From Comamonadaceae bacterium (GTDB lineage Bacteria; Pseudomonadota; Gammaproteobacteria; Burkholderiales; Burkholderiaceae_C): 60,850 nt of DNA. Made by a program: the position numbers and the translations under genes. Each line of letters opens with the position of its first letter. Positions within the stretch are counted from its first letter, which is position 1. A model generated the notes under the pieces. The model did no database searches. It worked only from the letters and a program-made list of their open reading frames with translations, and was not told the DNA's origin. Positions 8,683 through 17,886 of the stretch are shown here, one piece after another. The DNA lies in assembly GCA_947454955.1 (NCBI GenBank), contig CANGLW010000014.1:1-60850 (forward strand), in the 5' to 3' direction.

Positions 8683-9516
8683 TCAGGTGAACATGTCGGG
8701 TTGGGTGGCCACCAAGTGGTCGTAAATGGGTTGAAAGTGCAGCCAACCGATGTACTCCGAGCCCACGTGTTCGCGGCTATAGCGTGCACGCTCTGGCGGC
8801 ACGAGCACGGGCTTGTGGCCCGAGGCCTCCACCACCAATTGCTGGCGGCAGCAACGTTCCAGCGCAATGAACCAGAAGGCAGCGGCCTCAATGCTGTGGC
8901 GACTGGCTGTTAACAAGCCATGGTTTTGGTGAATGGCGGCCTTCACACCTTTGAACCAATCGCACACAGCCAAGCCGGCTTTTTCTTCAACAGCCACTTG
9001 ACCGGCTTCGTCTTTGATGACGATGTGGTCTTCAAAAAACGCAGCGGCGTCTTGCGAGATGGGCTCAAGCGGGCGGCCCAGCGCAGCAAACGCGGTGCCA
9101 TAGACCGTGTGCGCGTGGCACATGGAAATGATGTCGGGATGGGCCTCGTGCACCGCAGCGTGCAACACAAAGCCAGCACGGTTGATGGCGTGCTTGCCCT
9201 CCACCACTTGCCCCTTGTGATCGGCCAAGATCAGGTTGGACACTTTGACTTGCGCAAAGTGCACGCACATCGGGTTGGTCCAGTAGAGCTCTGGATGCTC
9301 GGGGTCGCGAATGGTCAGGTGACCCGCGAAACCGTAATCAAAACCCTCCAAGGCAAAGGCGCGGCAAGCAGCCACCAGGCGCTGCTTGCGGTGCAGACGC
9401 TCGGCCTCGAAGCTGTCAAACGCCTTGATCTCGGGGTAGATCAAGCCGGTTTGCGTGGGGTCGTAAATCGATTTTTTTTGAACATTCGCTTGAGGTGTTT
9501 TGACTTTATCCAACAT
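8683..9516 (-). CDS. Class II aldolase/adducin family protein
   Basis: The 277-residue protein has the class II aldolase fold signature. Probable zinc ligands are in CHAHTVYG and HQNHGLL, and GHLTIRDPEHP lies in the N-terminal part. Members of this family act as sugar-phosphate aldolases or epimerases, or as decarboxylases of dihydroxy-aromatic acids (3,4-dihydroxyphthalate decarboxylase is one). The start at 9516 (MLDKVK) has an excellent AAGGAG 6 bases upstream. It is the last gene of an operon with a Rieske oxygenase and its reductase. I therefore infer a role downstream of the ring or side-chain oxidation, possibly decarboxylation. The substrate is unknown. Confidence 0.85.
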   Translation of the reverse strand: MLDKVKTPQANVQKKSIYDPTQTGLIYPEIKAFDSFEAERLHRKQRLVAACRAFALEGFDYGFAGHLTIRDPEHPELYWTNPMCVHFAQVKVSNLILADHKGQVVEGKHAINRAGFVLHAAVHEAHPDIISMCHAHTVYGTAFAALGRPLEPISQDAAAFFEDHIVIKDEAGQVAVEEKAGLAVCDWFKGVKAAIHQNHGLLTASRHSIEAAAFWFIALERCCRQQLVVEASGHKPVLVPPERARYSREHVGSEYIGWLHFQPIYDHLVATQPDMFT

Positions 9517-9533
9517 CGCTGTCTCCTTCAAAA

Positions 9534-10499
9534 TTACAAATTCAAAGACAAGGTTTTACCCTTGGCACGTGACACACACACGGTGAGGCAATGCGTTTTT
9601 TCCTCATCGTTCAAGATGTAGTCACGGTGGTCCACCTCGCCATCCACATACTCAACTTTGCAGGCACCACACAAGCCCGACAAACACGAGGTCGACACGC
9701 GTCGCCCTGTGAGTTCAATGGCTCGCACAATGGTTTGATCTGGCCCGACCTGAATGGTCTCGCCGCTCTTGACCAAATGCACCTCAAAGGCACCATCGGG
9801 CAAGTCGGTTGCTGTGGGTTCCGGGGCTTTGAAATGCTCGCAATGCACCGCTTCTTGGGGCCAGTGCGCACTCGCCTCTGCACAGGCATTCATGAAGCCC
9901 GCTGGGCCGCAGTAGTACACATGCGTGTTGGGCGCAGCCACTTTGAGCAAGCCTGCGATGTCCAAACCTTTGCCTGGTTCACCACCGTCAAAGTGGAAAT
10001 GCAAATTCTCAAGCGGCACCAGGGCTTGCAACTCCTTCATGAAAGCCACATGGCCCGGGCTGCGCGCGCAGTAGTGCAACTCAAACGAAGCCCCTGCCGC
10101 CTTAAGCGTGTGCGCCATGGCTTTCAAGGGCGTGATGCCTATGCCGCCTGCTATCAAAATTGAATGTTGGGCTGCGCTTGCCAAAGGAAACGCGTTGCGT
10201 GCAGTACCGACCTGCAAGAGATCGCCCACCCGAACCTTGTGGTGCAGGGCTGAGGAGCCGCCGCGGCTTTTGGCCTCCAGCAAGACACCCAGCAACCAAT
10301 GGCTGGTGTCGCTGGGGTCACCCGCCAGCGAATACGAACGCACCACGCCACCGGGCAGATGCAAGTCCACATGCGCACCGGCTTCAAAAGGCGCCAGGGC
10401 ATGACCCTCGGGATCCACCAGCTCGTAGGAACAAATGCCTTGGGCTTGCCAACGAATGGCCTGCACCCTCAGCAGTTGAGTGTCGGTCGCTGTGCTCAT
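9534..10499 (-). CDS. PDR/VanB-type oxidoreductase (flavin plus 2Fe-2S ferredoxin)
   Basis: The 321-residue protein has the three-part layout of phthalate dioxygenase reductases. An N-terminal flavin barrel carries RSYSLAGDP, an NAD-binding domain carries GGIGITPLKAM, and a C-terminal plant-type ferredoxin has CLSGLCGAC (Cys272, 277, 280) and a last Cys near 308. It passes electrons from NAD(P)H to an oxygenase. Its ATG overlaps the stop of the upstream Rieske oxygenase by four bases (ATGA), which strongly suggests they are partners made in a fixed ratio. Confidence 0.93.
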   Translation of the reverse strand: MSTATDTQLLRVQAIRWQAQGICSYELVDPEGHALAPFEAGAHVDLHLPGGVVRSYSLAGDPSDTSHWLLGVLLEAKSRGGSSALHHKVRVGDLLQVGTARNAFPLASAAQHSILIAGGIGITPLKAMAHTLKAAGASFELHYCARSPGHVAFMKELQALVPLENLHFHFDGGEPGKGLDIAGLLKVAAPNTHVYYCGPAGFMNACAEASAHWPQEAVHCEHFKAPEPTATDLPDGAFEVHLVKSGETIQVGPDQTIVRAIELTGRRVSTSCLSGLCGACKVEYVDGEVDHRDYILNDEEKTHCLTVCVSRAKGKTLSLNL

Positions 10500-12034
10500 G
10501 CGTGACGCTTGGCCAACACGTCTTGTTGCAAGGCTTCCATTTTGGCTTTGACAAAATCAGTGCGCTCTTGGCCTTTGAGCTTGTCCGCTTCGGTGAGGAT
10601 CACCACCACTTGCTTGGCCAAATAGCGGCGCAAGGTCACCTCTTCTTCGGTGGTGCGGCCCACTGGCAAGTCAAACACATTGCCTGAGCAATAGCTGTTG
10701 GGCTGACCGTCGTTGTCGCGCAACCACTGGGCAAATTGCTCAGGACCTGCATTGGGGTTAGAGCCGCGCACCGCGTCACGCAAGAGCTTGCGGAACATGT
10801 AGAGACCCGCATCGAACTTGGTCGGGTTCTCCAAGGCATGCACAGCGATCGGGCGCTGGCTGATGATGGCCTCGTAGTCACCTGGCGCGTATTGGCAGTC
10901 TTTGTAGTTGGCGCGTGCGCGGTGATCGGTCGGGATGGGGGGCATGTCTTTGAGTTCGTACTTGCCAAAACGCTCAGGCCGGCGCATGGCAACTTGACCT
11001 TCTAAGAAGTCAATGGTTTCGTAACCCACCATGTTTTTGTCGCCCACGCCGCGGGTGTCAATGCCCGGCCCCATCACACGCCAGCCAATCATCTTGGCGT
11101 TTTGATCATCGACTGGCACCGTCCAGCGAATCATGTGGAAGCGGCTGAAGAGCTTTTTCTTTTTGCCATCTTCTGAGGTGTAGGCGTGCAAGCTCAAGTT
11201 GGGCAACACCTGGTGTTGCACGCGGATGAACATGTGGCCATCGTCCGCGCGACGTGCGCCAGCAGCGGCCAAACTACGGCCGCCATGCACAGGCACGAAA
11301 TGCATGTCGGGCGGAACCTCCATCGAGGCTGCGCCCACTTCGTCAAAGGTGGTGCCTTGGAAATGCTCGCCAGTCACTTGTCGCTTGGCGTGCAAAGCCA
11401 TGGTGTGGTAGTTGTCGGCCGAGTTATCTTGAACTTGCAACCAGTTGCAATGCTGGAAGTTGCTGTAGGGCACCAGCTCATCGCCCTCAGCCACGGTGAA
11501 GTTGGACTCCCACTCAGGAAACGGCGGCTCTTGCTCGGGAGGGCCCATGTAGGCAAACACCAAACCATGACGCTCAAAAGCCTTGTAAGCACCTTGACGG
11601 ATCGAGCAACGATAACGCTCGCCCTCTTCCTCTTCCCCTTCAGGAAACGGCACGCGCAAGCAGGTGCCGTCAATGTCAAACACCATGCCGTGGTAGCAGC
11701 AAGAAATGCCGTGGTGTTCGATCTTGCCGTACTCCAAGGACGCACCGCGGTGCACGCAATGCGCATGCAACAAACCAACGCGACCTGCGCCATCGCGGAA
11801 GGCCACCAACTCTTCGCCCAAAATTTTCAGAAAACGCGGGGTGTCGGTGAGTTCCATCGACATGCACACGGGGTGCCAAAAGCGGCGCATGTATTCACCC
11901 GTGGGCGTACCTGCGCCACATTCGGTCAACTCAGGGTCGTGGCCAGGCACGCGATTGACGTGATAACCACCAAAGGGAACGAGTTTTTTCTCGGTAGCGC
12001 CTTCGAGCTGAGTTGTTTTATCTCGCGTGTTCAT
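10496..12034 (-). CDS. Rieske non-haem iron oxygenase, large subunit
   Basis: The 512-residue protein has a Rieske 2Fe-2S site formed by C93-V-H95 and C112-C-Y-H115. A mononuclear iron site lies in DNSADNYHTMALH (His210, His215). This matches the alpha subunit of phthalate-type (group I) aromatic ring hydroxylases or O-demethylases. Such enzymes need only a PDR-type reductase, which is encoded directly downstream. The long C-terminal part (after about residue 330) is typical of the larger members. No beta subunit is present. The substrate cannot be read from the sequence. A sigma70-like promoter with an operator-like palindrome precedes the gene; no regulator is adjacent. Confidence 0.93.
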   Translation of the reverse strand: MNTRDKTTQLEGATEKKLVPFGGYHVNRVPGHDPELTECGAGTPTGEYMRRFWHPVCMSMELTDTPRFLKILGEELVAFRDGAGRVGLLHAHCVHRGASLEYGKIEHHGISCCYHGMVFDIDGTCLRVPFPEGEEEEGERYRCSIRQGAYKAFERHGLVFAYMGPPEQEPPFPEWESNFTVAEGDELVPYSNFQHCNWLQVQDNSADNYHTMALHAKRQVTGEHFQGTTFDEVGAASMEVPPDMHFVPVHGGRSLAAAGARRADDGHMFIRVQHQVLPNLSLHAYTSEDGKKKKLFSRFHMIRWTVPVDDQNAKMIGWRVMGPGIDTRGVGDKNMVGYETIDFLEGQVAMRRPERFGKYELKDMPPIPTDHRARANYKDCQYAPGDYEAIISQRPIAVHALENPTKFDAGLYMFRKLLRDAVRGSNPNAGPEQFAQWLRDNDGQPNSYCSGNVFDLPVGRTTEEEVTLRRYLAKQVVVILTEADKLKGQERTDFVKAKMEALQQDVLAKRHA

Positions 12035-12071
12035 GGTTCGACCCTTGACTTCAAAAATTAGCTAAGCCCTA

Positions 12072-12100
12072 AATGTACTCCGTATTCCGTATACAGACAA
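12072..12100 (-). promoter_or_regulatory. Promoter and possible operator of the Rieske oxygenase operon
   Basis: On the minus strand TTGTCT, a 17-base spacer and TACATT form a sigma70-like promoter about 38 bases before the oxygenase ATG. The spacer and -35 contain TCTGTATACGGA, a 12-bp near-perfect palindrome. On the plus strand there is also a tandem 7-bp repeat (ACTCCGT, ATTCCGT). A regulator bound there would block the promoter. This is inferred from position only. Confidence 0.5.
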
Positions 12101-12178
12101 GCTCAGGGGAAAGTTCTTCGCATAACTAGAAGGTAAGAAAGGCGAGTGGAGCGGCGGCGCAAACATGACGCACACATG

Positions 12179-12213
12179 AAAAAGTCACTTTGTAGCGTTG
12201 TACAAAGTGACTT
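12179..12213 (-). terminator. Intrinsic terminator after the CAU tRNA
   Basis: AAGTCACTTTGTA and TACAAAGTGACTT form a 13-bp perfect stem with a 6-base loop. On the minus strand it runs into a short T tract. It lies 7 bases past the tRNA CCA. Confidence 0.75.
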
Positions 12214-12220
12214 GAAGGAT

Positions 12221-12297
12221 TGGTAGGGCGTGAGTGACTTGAACACTCGACCAAAGGATTATGAGTCCTCTGCTCTAACCAACTGAGCTAACGCCCC
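12221..12297 (-). tRNA. tRNA with CAU anticodon (tRNA-Ile2 or elongator tRNA-Met)
   Basis: A 77-base cloverleaf on the minus strand with an encoded CCA. Acceptor GGGGCGT pairs with ACGCCCT (G1-U72 wobble). The anticodon loop is CTCATAA and the T loop TTCAAGT. CAU tRNAs are initiator, elongator Met, or lysidine-modified Ile2. The D-stem/anticodon context (AGAGCAG, GACTCATAATC, TTGGTC) resembles E. coli ileX more than metT, and the G1-U72 end is not an initiator C1-A72 mismatch. I lean to Ile2 without certainty. Confidence 0.9.
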
Positions 12298-12308
12298 GGC
12301 CAGCTTGC

Positions 12309-12314
12309 ATTGTA
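12309..12314 (-). promoter_or_regulatory. Probable -10 box of the CAU tRNA
   Basis: On the minus strand TACAAT lies 11 bases before the mature tRNA 5' end, in the short gap after hrcA. The -35 region is weak. Confidence 0.4.
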
Positions 12315-12320
12315 AAGCGG

Positions 12321-13325
12321 CTACTTGGTGTGGCTCAGGGCATTGCCCAGCAGTTTAGAGGTGATGTCCACAATCTGAATCATGCGGTCGTAGGGCATGC
12401 GGGTCGGGCCAATCACGCCCAGGGTGCCCACCACATGACCATCGACCTCGTAGGGCGCGCTGACCACCGACAGCTCCTCAAACGGCACCACCTGGCTCTC
12501 ACCGCCAATGAAGATGCGCACACCTTCGGCTTGGCCGGCAATGTCGAGCAGGCGCATGAGCTGAGCCTTTTGCTCAAACACATCGAAGGCGCGGCGCAGG
12601 TGACTCATGTCGCTGGAAAAATCTGAGACAGAGAGCAAGTTGCGCTCGCCAGAAATGACCACCGCGTCTTGCTCTTGCGACATCGCCTCGGAGCTCACGT
12701 TCACCGCAGCTTGCATCAGGCTGGCAATCTCGGTGCGTAACTTCTCCACCTCTTTTTGCAGTTTCTCGCGCACCTGCTCGATCGTCAGGCCCAAGTAGTT
12801 GGCATTGAGGTAGTTGCTGGCCTCGATGAGTTGCGACTGCGAGTAATCCGCCTCGGTGAAGATGACGCGGTTTTGCACATCGCCATCGGGCGAGACCAAA
12901 ATGAGCAAGATACGCTTTTCCGACAAACGCAAAAATTCAATATGGCGAAACACCGAGGTGCGGCGCGGCGCCATGACCACGCCCACAAATTGCGAGAGGT
13001 TGGAGAGCAAATTGGCCGCGCTGTTGATGACCTTGAGCGGCTGGTCTGGGGCCAGGGCTGGCGCGGTCAGCTCTTCACGCTGCACGGTGAGCATGGTGTC
13101 CACAAACAAGCGGTAACCCAGCGGGGTGGGCACGCGCCCGGCCGAGGTGTGCGGGCTGGCAATCAGGCCCATTTCCTCCAGGTCCGACATGACGTTGCGG
13201 ATGGTGGCGGGCGACAGTTCCAGCCCCGAAGCCCGGGACAAGGTGCGGGAACCCACAGGCTGTCCATCAGCGATGTAACGCTCAACCAGCGCTTTGAGCA
13301 ACAACTTAGCACGGTCATCCAACAT
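12321..13325 (-). CDS. hrcA: HrcA heat-inducible transcription repressor
   Basis: The 334-residue protein starts [18 protein letters not shown] and has the winged-helix stretch [20 protein letters not shown], both typical of HrcA. HrcA binds CIRCE operators (TTAGCACTC-N9-GAGTGCTAA) and represses groE/dnaK genes. I see no CIRCE near its own start. The start codon has no Shine-Dalgarno sequence, and TAAAAT lies exactly 6 bases upstream, which suggests a leaderless mRNA. It is divergent from nadK with only 28 bases between the two start codons. Confidence 0.95.
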   Translation of the reverse strand: MLDDRAKLLLKALVERYIADGQPVGSRTLSRASGLELSPATIRNVMSDLEEMGLIASPHTSAGRVPTPLGYRLFVDTMLTVQREELTAPALAPDQPLKVINSAANLLSNLSQFVGVVMAPRRTSVFRHIEFLRLSEKRILLILVSPDGDVQNRVIFTEADYSQSQLIEASNYLNANYLGLTIEQVREKLQKEVEKLRTEIASLMQAAVNVSSEAMSQEQDAVVISGERNLLSVSDFSSDMSHLRRAFDVFEQKAQLMRLLDIAGQAEGVRIFIGGESQVVPFEELSVVSAPYEVDGHVVGTLGVIGPTRMPYDRMIQIVDITSKLLGNALSHTK

Positions 13326-13331
13326 GAGGCC

Positions 13332-13337
13332 ATTTTA
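13332..13337 (-). promoter_or_regulatory. TAAAAT box 6 bases before hrcA ATG
   Basis: On the minus strand TAAAAT, six bases, then ATG. The same geometry precedes tusA and rarA. If it is a -10 element, the mRNA starts at the ATG. Confidence 0.45.
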
Positions 13338-13353
13338 ATGATGTAATTTGCCC

Positions 13354-14250
13354 ATGACCTCCAAATTCCGTCAGGTGGCTTTGATCGGCAAATACCAGTC
13401 TGCGCCCTCACCGGCCGCAGTGGCTGCAGCCAGGCGCGTGGTGGAACAGGTCGCCAGCTTTCTGGAACAACAAGGTTGCGAGGTGGTGCTTGAAGCCCAA
13501 ACTGCTGCCAACACCGACCTGAACAGCTACCCCGCGCTGGATGCCGAGAGCATCGGCCAACGGTGCGACCTGGGCCTGGTGGTGGGCGGCGACGGCACCA
13601 TGCTGGGCATCGGGCGCCAACTGGCCTGCTTTGATGTGCCACTCATTGGCATCAACCATGGTCGCCTGGGCTTCATCACCGACATCCCGTTTGACAGCAT
13701 GGGCAAGACGCTCACGCCCATGCTGCGTGGCGAATACGACGAAGATGTGCGCAGCCTCATCCATGGCCAGGTGATGCGCGGCAACGAATGCGTGTTTGAC
13801 GCCCTGGCCATGAACGATGTGGTGGTTCACCGCAGCACCGCCTCGGGCATGGTGGAGTTGCGTGTGGAAGTGGACGGCCGCTTTGTGGCCAACCAGCGCG
13901 CTGATGGTTTGATTGTGGCCACGCCCACCGGCTCCACCGCTTATTCGCTGTCTGCCGGCGGGCCGATTTTGCACCCCTCGATTGCAGGCTGGGTGCTCGC
14001 CCCGATTGCGCCGCATACGCTGTCCAACCGGCCGGTGGTGTTCCCCAACAGTTCAGAAATTGCGATTGAAATTGTGGCGGGCAAAGACGCAAGTGTGAAC
14101 TTCGACATGCAGTCGCTGGCCTCGCTCTTGAAGGGCGACCGCATCATCGTCACCAAGTCTGAACACCAGGTGCGTTTTCTGCACCCGCGCGGCTGGTCTT
14201 ACTTTGACACGCTGCGCCACAAATTGCATTGGAACGAAGGGGGCGTGTGA
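13354..14250 (+). CDS. nadK: NAD kinase
   Basis: The 298-residue protein contains the NAD kinase motifs GGDGTMLG and [11 protein letters not shown]. The substrate-binding [17 protein letters not shown] region follows. It phosphorylates NAD to NADP using ATP or polyphosphate. I use the ATG at 13354 ([14 protein letters not shown]). No Shine-Dalgarno sequence precedes it, and the whole upstream region shared with hrcA is 28 bases. The 3' end overlaps recN. Confidence 0.95.
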   Translation: MTSKFRQVALIGKYQSAPSPAAVAAARRVVEQVASFLEQQGCEVVLEAQTAANTDLNSYPALDAESIGQRCDLGLVVGGDGTMLGIGRQLACFDVPLIGINHGRLGFITDIPFDSMGKTLTPMLRGEYDEDVRSLIHGQVMRGNECVFDALAMNDVVVHRSTASGMVELRVEVDGRFVANQRADGLIVATPTGSTAYSLSAGGPILHPSIAGWVLAPIAPHTLSNRPVVFPNSSEIAIEIVAGKDASVNFDMQSLASLLKGDRIIVTKSEHQVRFLHPRGWSYFDTLRHKLHWNEGGV

Positions 14251-14252
14251 GC

Positions 14253-15902
14253 GTGGGTCTGCGGCGCATTGTTCTTCGCAACTTTGTCATCGTGGCCGAG
14301 CTCGACCTGGCCTTCGAGCCGGGCTTCACCGTGCTCACCGGCGAGACAGGTGCGGGCAAATCCATCCTCATTGACGCTCTGCAGTTGGCCACGGGCGCGC
14401 GCGCCGACAGCGGCGTGGTGCGCGAAGGCGCTGAACGCGCTGAAGTGAGTGTGGAATTTGATGCCACCGCGCCAGTGCTGGCGTGGTGCGAAGCCCAGGG
14501 CTTTGATGCAGACGAAGGCCTGCTGCTGCGCCGCTTGGTGGACAAAGCAGGCAAGAGCCGCGCGTGGATCAACGGCAGCCCGGCCACTGCTACACAGCTG
14601 CGAGAACTGGGCGAGCAATTGCTGGACATCCACGGCCAACACGCCTGGCAAAGCCTGACCAAACCCGAGAGCCTGCGCGGCCTGCTTGATGCCTACGCGC
14701 AGCTCGATATTCAACCCCTGTCTGAAGCTTGGCACACATGGCGCGCAGCCCTCAAAACCTTTGAAGAAGCGCGCGCTGCGCAAGACAAGCTGGCCAGCGA
14801 GCAAGAGCGTTTGGTGTGGCAAATTGGCGAGCTTGAAAAACTCAACCCGCTTGAGGGTGAGTGGGACGAGCTCAACACCCAGCATGGCCGCCTGGCCCAT
14901 GTTCAAGCCCTGCTGGACGCCACCGAAGGCGCCCTGCAACTTCTGCAAGACGAAGAAGGCAACGCGCTGGGCCAAGTCAATCATGCGCTACAACTTTTGC
15001 AGCAGCAAAGCCGTATAGAACCTGAATTCAAGGCCATCGGCGATGTGATGGCCTCGAGCCTGGCGCAACTTGAAGACGCGGTGCACAGCCTGCGCACCTA
15101 CCAACGCCATACCGACGTTGATCCCGCCCGCTTGTCTGAGTTGGATGCGCGCATGACGCTGTGGATGTCTTTGGCGCGCCGCTACAAACGCCAACCCGCT
15201 GAGCTGTCCGAGTTACTGGCCTCATGGCGCGCTGAACTCTCTCGCCTCAACGCCGCTGCCGACTTAGGTGGCTTGCAAGCTGCTGCAGATGCAGCGCAAG
15301 CGGCTTACGAGAAAGAAGCACAAGCCATTTCAAAAGCCCGCGCCAAAGCCGCGCCACGTTTGGCCAAAGCCATCACCAGCGCCATGCAAGGCCTGGGCAT
15401 GCAAGGTGGGCGCTTTGACGTGGCCTTGACGCCCTTGGCCCAGCCCCAACAAAGCGGCTTGGAAGAGGTGAGCTTTTTGGTGGCTGGCCACGCGGGCAGC
15501 ACACCGCGCCCGGTGGGCAAAGTGGCCTCAGGTGGCGAGCTTTCGCGCATAGCTTTGGCCATAGCTGTCACCACCAGCCAGTTGGGCACCGCGCAAACTT
15601 TGATCTTTGACGAGGTGGATGCCGGTGTGGGCGGCGCGGTGGCACAAACTGTGGGCCGGCTGATGAAGCAACTGGGCATCGACCGCCAAGTGCTGGCCGT
15701 GACCCACCTGCCCCAAGTCGCGGCCTGCGCTGACCACCATTTGGTGGTGGCCAAGCAGCGCTTGGGCAGCAGCACCGTGAGCAGCGTGACCGCCTTGATG
15801 CCCGAAGCCCGCGTGAGCGAAATCGCCCGCATGCTGGGCGGCGAACATTTGTCAGACACCACCCTGGCACACGCCAGAGAAATGTTGCAAACCTCACCAT
15901 GA
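14253..15902 (+). CDS. recN: DNA repair protein RecN
   Basis: The protein has about 549 residues and is an SMC-like ATPase. The Walker A motif is GETGAGKSI near the N-terminus, followed by a long coiled coil. The C-terminal ABC signature region is [13 protein letters not shown] and Walker B is [13 protein letters not shown]. RecN helps repair double-strand breaks by holding DNA ends. The start is GTG: 14253 is 9 bases after AAGGGGG, while GTG 14247 overlaps the nadK stop but is too close to that site. Its stop overlaps the rapZ ATG (ATGA). Confidence 0.95.
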   Translation: MGLRRIVLRNFVIVAELDLAFEPGFTVLTGETGAGKSILIDALQLATGARADSGVVREGAERAEVSVEFDATAPVLAWCEAQGFDADEGLLLRRLVDKAGKSRAWINGSPATATQLRELGEQLLDIHGQHAWQSLTKPESLRGLLDAYAQLDIQPLSEAWHTWRAALKTFEEARAAQDKLASEQERLVWQIGELEKLNPLEGEWDELNTQHGRLAHVQALLDATEGALQLLQDEEGNALGQVNHALQLLQQQSRIEPEFKAIGDVMASSLAQLEDAVHSLRTYQRHTDVDPARLSELDARMTLWMSLARRYKRQPAELSELLASWRAELSRLNAAADLGGLQAAADAAQAAYEKEAQAISKARAKAAPRLAKAITSAMQGLGMQGGRFDVALTPLAQPQQSGLEEVSFLVAGHAGSTPRPVGKVASGGELSRIALAIAVTTSQLGTAQTLIFDEVDAGVGGAVAQTVGRLMKQLGIDRQVLAVTHLPQVAACADHHLVVAKQRLGSSTVSSVTALMPEARVSEIARMLGGEHLSDTTLAHAREMLQTSP

Positions 15903-16825
15903 ACCCCATGGAACTCGTCCTCATCACCGGCATGTCGGGCTCGGGCAAATCGGTGGCGCTCAACGCGCTGGAAGACGCAGGCTACTACTGCGTGGACAAC
16001 CTGCCGCCTGAGTTGCTGATGGATTTGGTGACGCTGGAAAAACGCATGTCGGCCAAACGCCTGGCCGTGGCCATGGATGTGCGCAGCGCAACGTCCCTGC
16101 CGCTGGTGCCACAGCTGTTGGAAACCTTGCGTCAAGATGGCATTGACGTGAAGCCCATGTTTTTAGATGCGAGCACAGGCGTGCTGGTGCGGCGCTTTTC
16201 TGAGACGCGGCGCAAGCACCCGCTCTCAGACATGAGCAGCGCCCTGCGCCACGCCGAACCCCGCGCCTCAGAAGACACCGGCCAGCACACCTGGGCTGAC
16301 CTGCCCAACCGACGTGCCTTGGTAGACGCGATTGAGCTGGAGCGAGAATTGCTGGGTGCGCTGCGCGAGCAGTCGCATGTGATTGACACCAGCCTCATCC
16401 GCTCGGCGCAACTGCAAGCGCGCATCAAAGACATGGTGTCGGCCACGGGCAACCAGCTCACCTTGGTGTTCGAGTCTTTCGCCTTCAAGCGCGGCATCCC
16501 GGGTGATGCCGACTATGTGTTCGATGTGCGCATGCTGCCCAACCCGCATTACGAGCCGGCCCTCAAAGAACTCACGGGTTTAGACGCACCAGTGGCTGAG
16601 TTTTTGAAAGCTCAACCTGATGTGCTGCGCATGAAAAACCACATCGAAGGCTTTTTGAACGATTGGCTGGCCATGCTGACCGAGAACCACCGCAGCTATG
16701 TGACGGTGGCCATCGGTTGCACGGGTGGGCAACACCGCTCGGTGTATTTGGTTGAAGCCTTGGCTGCAGAATTTGCGGATAAGTGGCGCACACTGAAACT
16801 GCACCGCGAAATCGATAAAGGCTGA
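15899..16825 (+). CDS. rapZ: RNase adapter protein RapZ
   Basis: The 308-residue protein has a Walker [17 protein letters not shown] at the N-terminus and the C-terminal [13 protein letters not shown], which binds small RNA or glucosamine-6-phosphate in E. coli RapZ. In enterobacteria RapZ hands GlmZ to RNase E to control GlmS. In betaproteobacteria the target is not settled. The ATG at 15899 is coupled to recN; a second ATG at 15908 (MELVLITG) matches the usual family start about as well. Confidence 0.94.
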   Translation: MNPMELVLITGMSGSGKSVALNALEDAGYYCVDNLPPELLMDLVTLEKRMSAKRLAVAMDVRSATSLPLVPQLLETLRQDGIDVKPMFLDASTGVLVRRFSETRRKHPLSDMSSALRHAEPRASEDTGQHTWADLPNRRALVDAIELERELLGALREQSHVIDTSLIRSAQLQARIKDMVSATGNQLTLVFESFAFKRGIPGDADYVFDVRMLPNPHYEPALKELTGLDAPVAEFLKAQPDVLRMKNHIEGFLNDWLAMLTENHRSYVTVAIGCTGGQHRSVYLVEALAAEFADKWRTLKLHREIDKG

Positions 16826-16836
16826 AGCCCTTTTTT
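16818..16836 (+). terminator. Weak terminator at the rapZ stop
   Basis: AAGGCT and AGCCCTT form a small stem with one bulge, followed by six T. The hairpin includes the rapZ stop codon. Confidence 0.35.
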
Positions 16837-16847
16837 CTCAAGCTCAC

Positions 16848-16864
16848 GCTACAAATTCTGTAGC
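16848..16864. repeat. 17-bp GCTnn-N7-nnAGC palindrome, copy 3
   Basis: GCTACAAATTCTGTAGC has 6-bp perfect arms. It lies between the convergent rapZ and mutY genes and contains the mutY stop codon. Confidence 0.6.
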
Positions 16865-17886
16865 AAGGTTTTGATGGGTGCAGGCAGCCCCAGCGCCAAA
16901 GCTTTTGGCAAGGCGATCCACCGACCCGTTGGGTTAAGCGGCTTTTGCAAACTCACCAGCACCGGGTGCAGGTGCAAGTCTTTGTGGGTCAGCACATGCT
17001 TGATGGGTTCGAGCACTTGCATGTCTTGCGTCGATCCACCGGCTTGTGACAACAACACTTCAAGCTCGGCCATGGAGCCAAACATCTCAAAGCAATACAA
17101 GCCCGCCCACACCCCCGGCGTGGGCCGTTGGTTCAACCACACCTCGCCTTGTGCATTGACCGCGCACAACAACCAATGCGACTCGGCACTGCGTTTGAGC
17201 TTGCGGGTTTTGACCGGGTAAGCCTGCGGCGTGCCTTGGGCGTGGGCCACGCAATCAGCCCGAAGCGGGCAAGCCTCGCACTGAGGCTGTCGGGTGGTGC
17301 ACACCGTGGCGCCCAAATCCATCACGCCTTGGGTGTAAGTGGGCATGTCAGCCGCTGGTGGCAAGACATCGCGCGCCAAGGCCCACAGTTGCTTTTCTTG
17401 CGCGCTTAAAGCCAGGTCACCCGCAAAACCCAGCACCCGGGTGAGCACGCGTTTGACATTGCCATCCAAAATCGCCGCGCGCTGCGAAAAGCAAATCGAG
17501 GCGATGGCCGCTGCCGTACTCGGGCCAATACCAGGCAACGTTTTCAGCTCTTCTTCAGTGCGCGGGAACTGCCCGCCAAAACGCGCCACCACCTGTTGCG
17601 CGCAGGCATGCAGGTTGCGCGCGCGGCTGTAATAACCCAGGCCGCTCCACAAGGCCAGCACATCGTCCAGCGGTGCCTCGGCCAAGCTTTGCACGTGTGG
17701 GAAACGCTGCAAAAACCGTTCGAAATACGTGATGACAGTGACCACCTGGGTCTGCTGCAACATGATCTCAGACAGCCACACATGGTAGGCGTCTCGGTTG
17801 CGCTGCCAGGGCAAATCATGGCGGCCATGCGTGCGCTGCCAAGCCACCACTTTCTCTCCTAAGTTTTCACCCCATTGATCGCTCAT
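16849..17886 (-). CDS. mutY: Adenine DNA glycosylase MutY
   Basis: The 345-residue protein has the helix-hairpin-helix region [18 protein letters not shown] with catalytic Asp in [13 protein letters not shown] 4Fe-4S loop [17 protein letters not shown] follows, then a C-terminal NUDIX-like 8-oxoG recognition domain. It removes A opposite 8-oxoguanine and works with MutM, its immediate upstream neighbour. The ATG at 17886 (MSDQWGENL) overlaps the mutM stop by four bases; in-frame codons further upstream would lie inside mutM. Confidence 0.95.
   Translation of the reverse strand: MSDQWGENLGEKVVAWQRTHGRHDLPWQRNRDAYHVWLSEIMLQQTQVVTVITYFERFLQRFPHVQSLAEAPLDDVLALWSGLGYYSRARNLHACAQQVVARFGGQFPRTEEELKTLPGIGPSTAAAIASICFSQRAAILDGNVKRVLTRVLGFAGDLALSAQEKQLWALARDVLPPAADMPTYTQGVMDLGATVCTTRQPQCEACPLRADCVAHAQGTPQAYPVKTRKLKRSAESHWLLCAVNAQGEVWLNQRPTPGVWAGLYCFEMFGSMAELEVLLSQAGGSTQDMQVLEPIKHVLTHKDLHLHPVLVSLQKPLNPTGRWIALPKALALGLPAPIKTLLQNL

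Noticed and set aside
13300..13360. Possible CIRCE operator at hrcA because TTAGCAC occurs in its first codons
   Set aside because: The matching GAGTGCTAA arm nine bases away is absent.
15541..15570. Two ATAGC words close together in recN
   Set aside because: Spacing does not fit the 17-mer form, and they encode the conserved ABC-signature helix.
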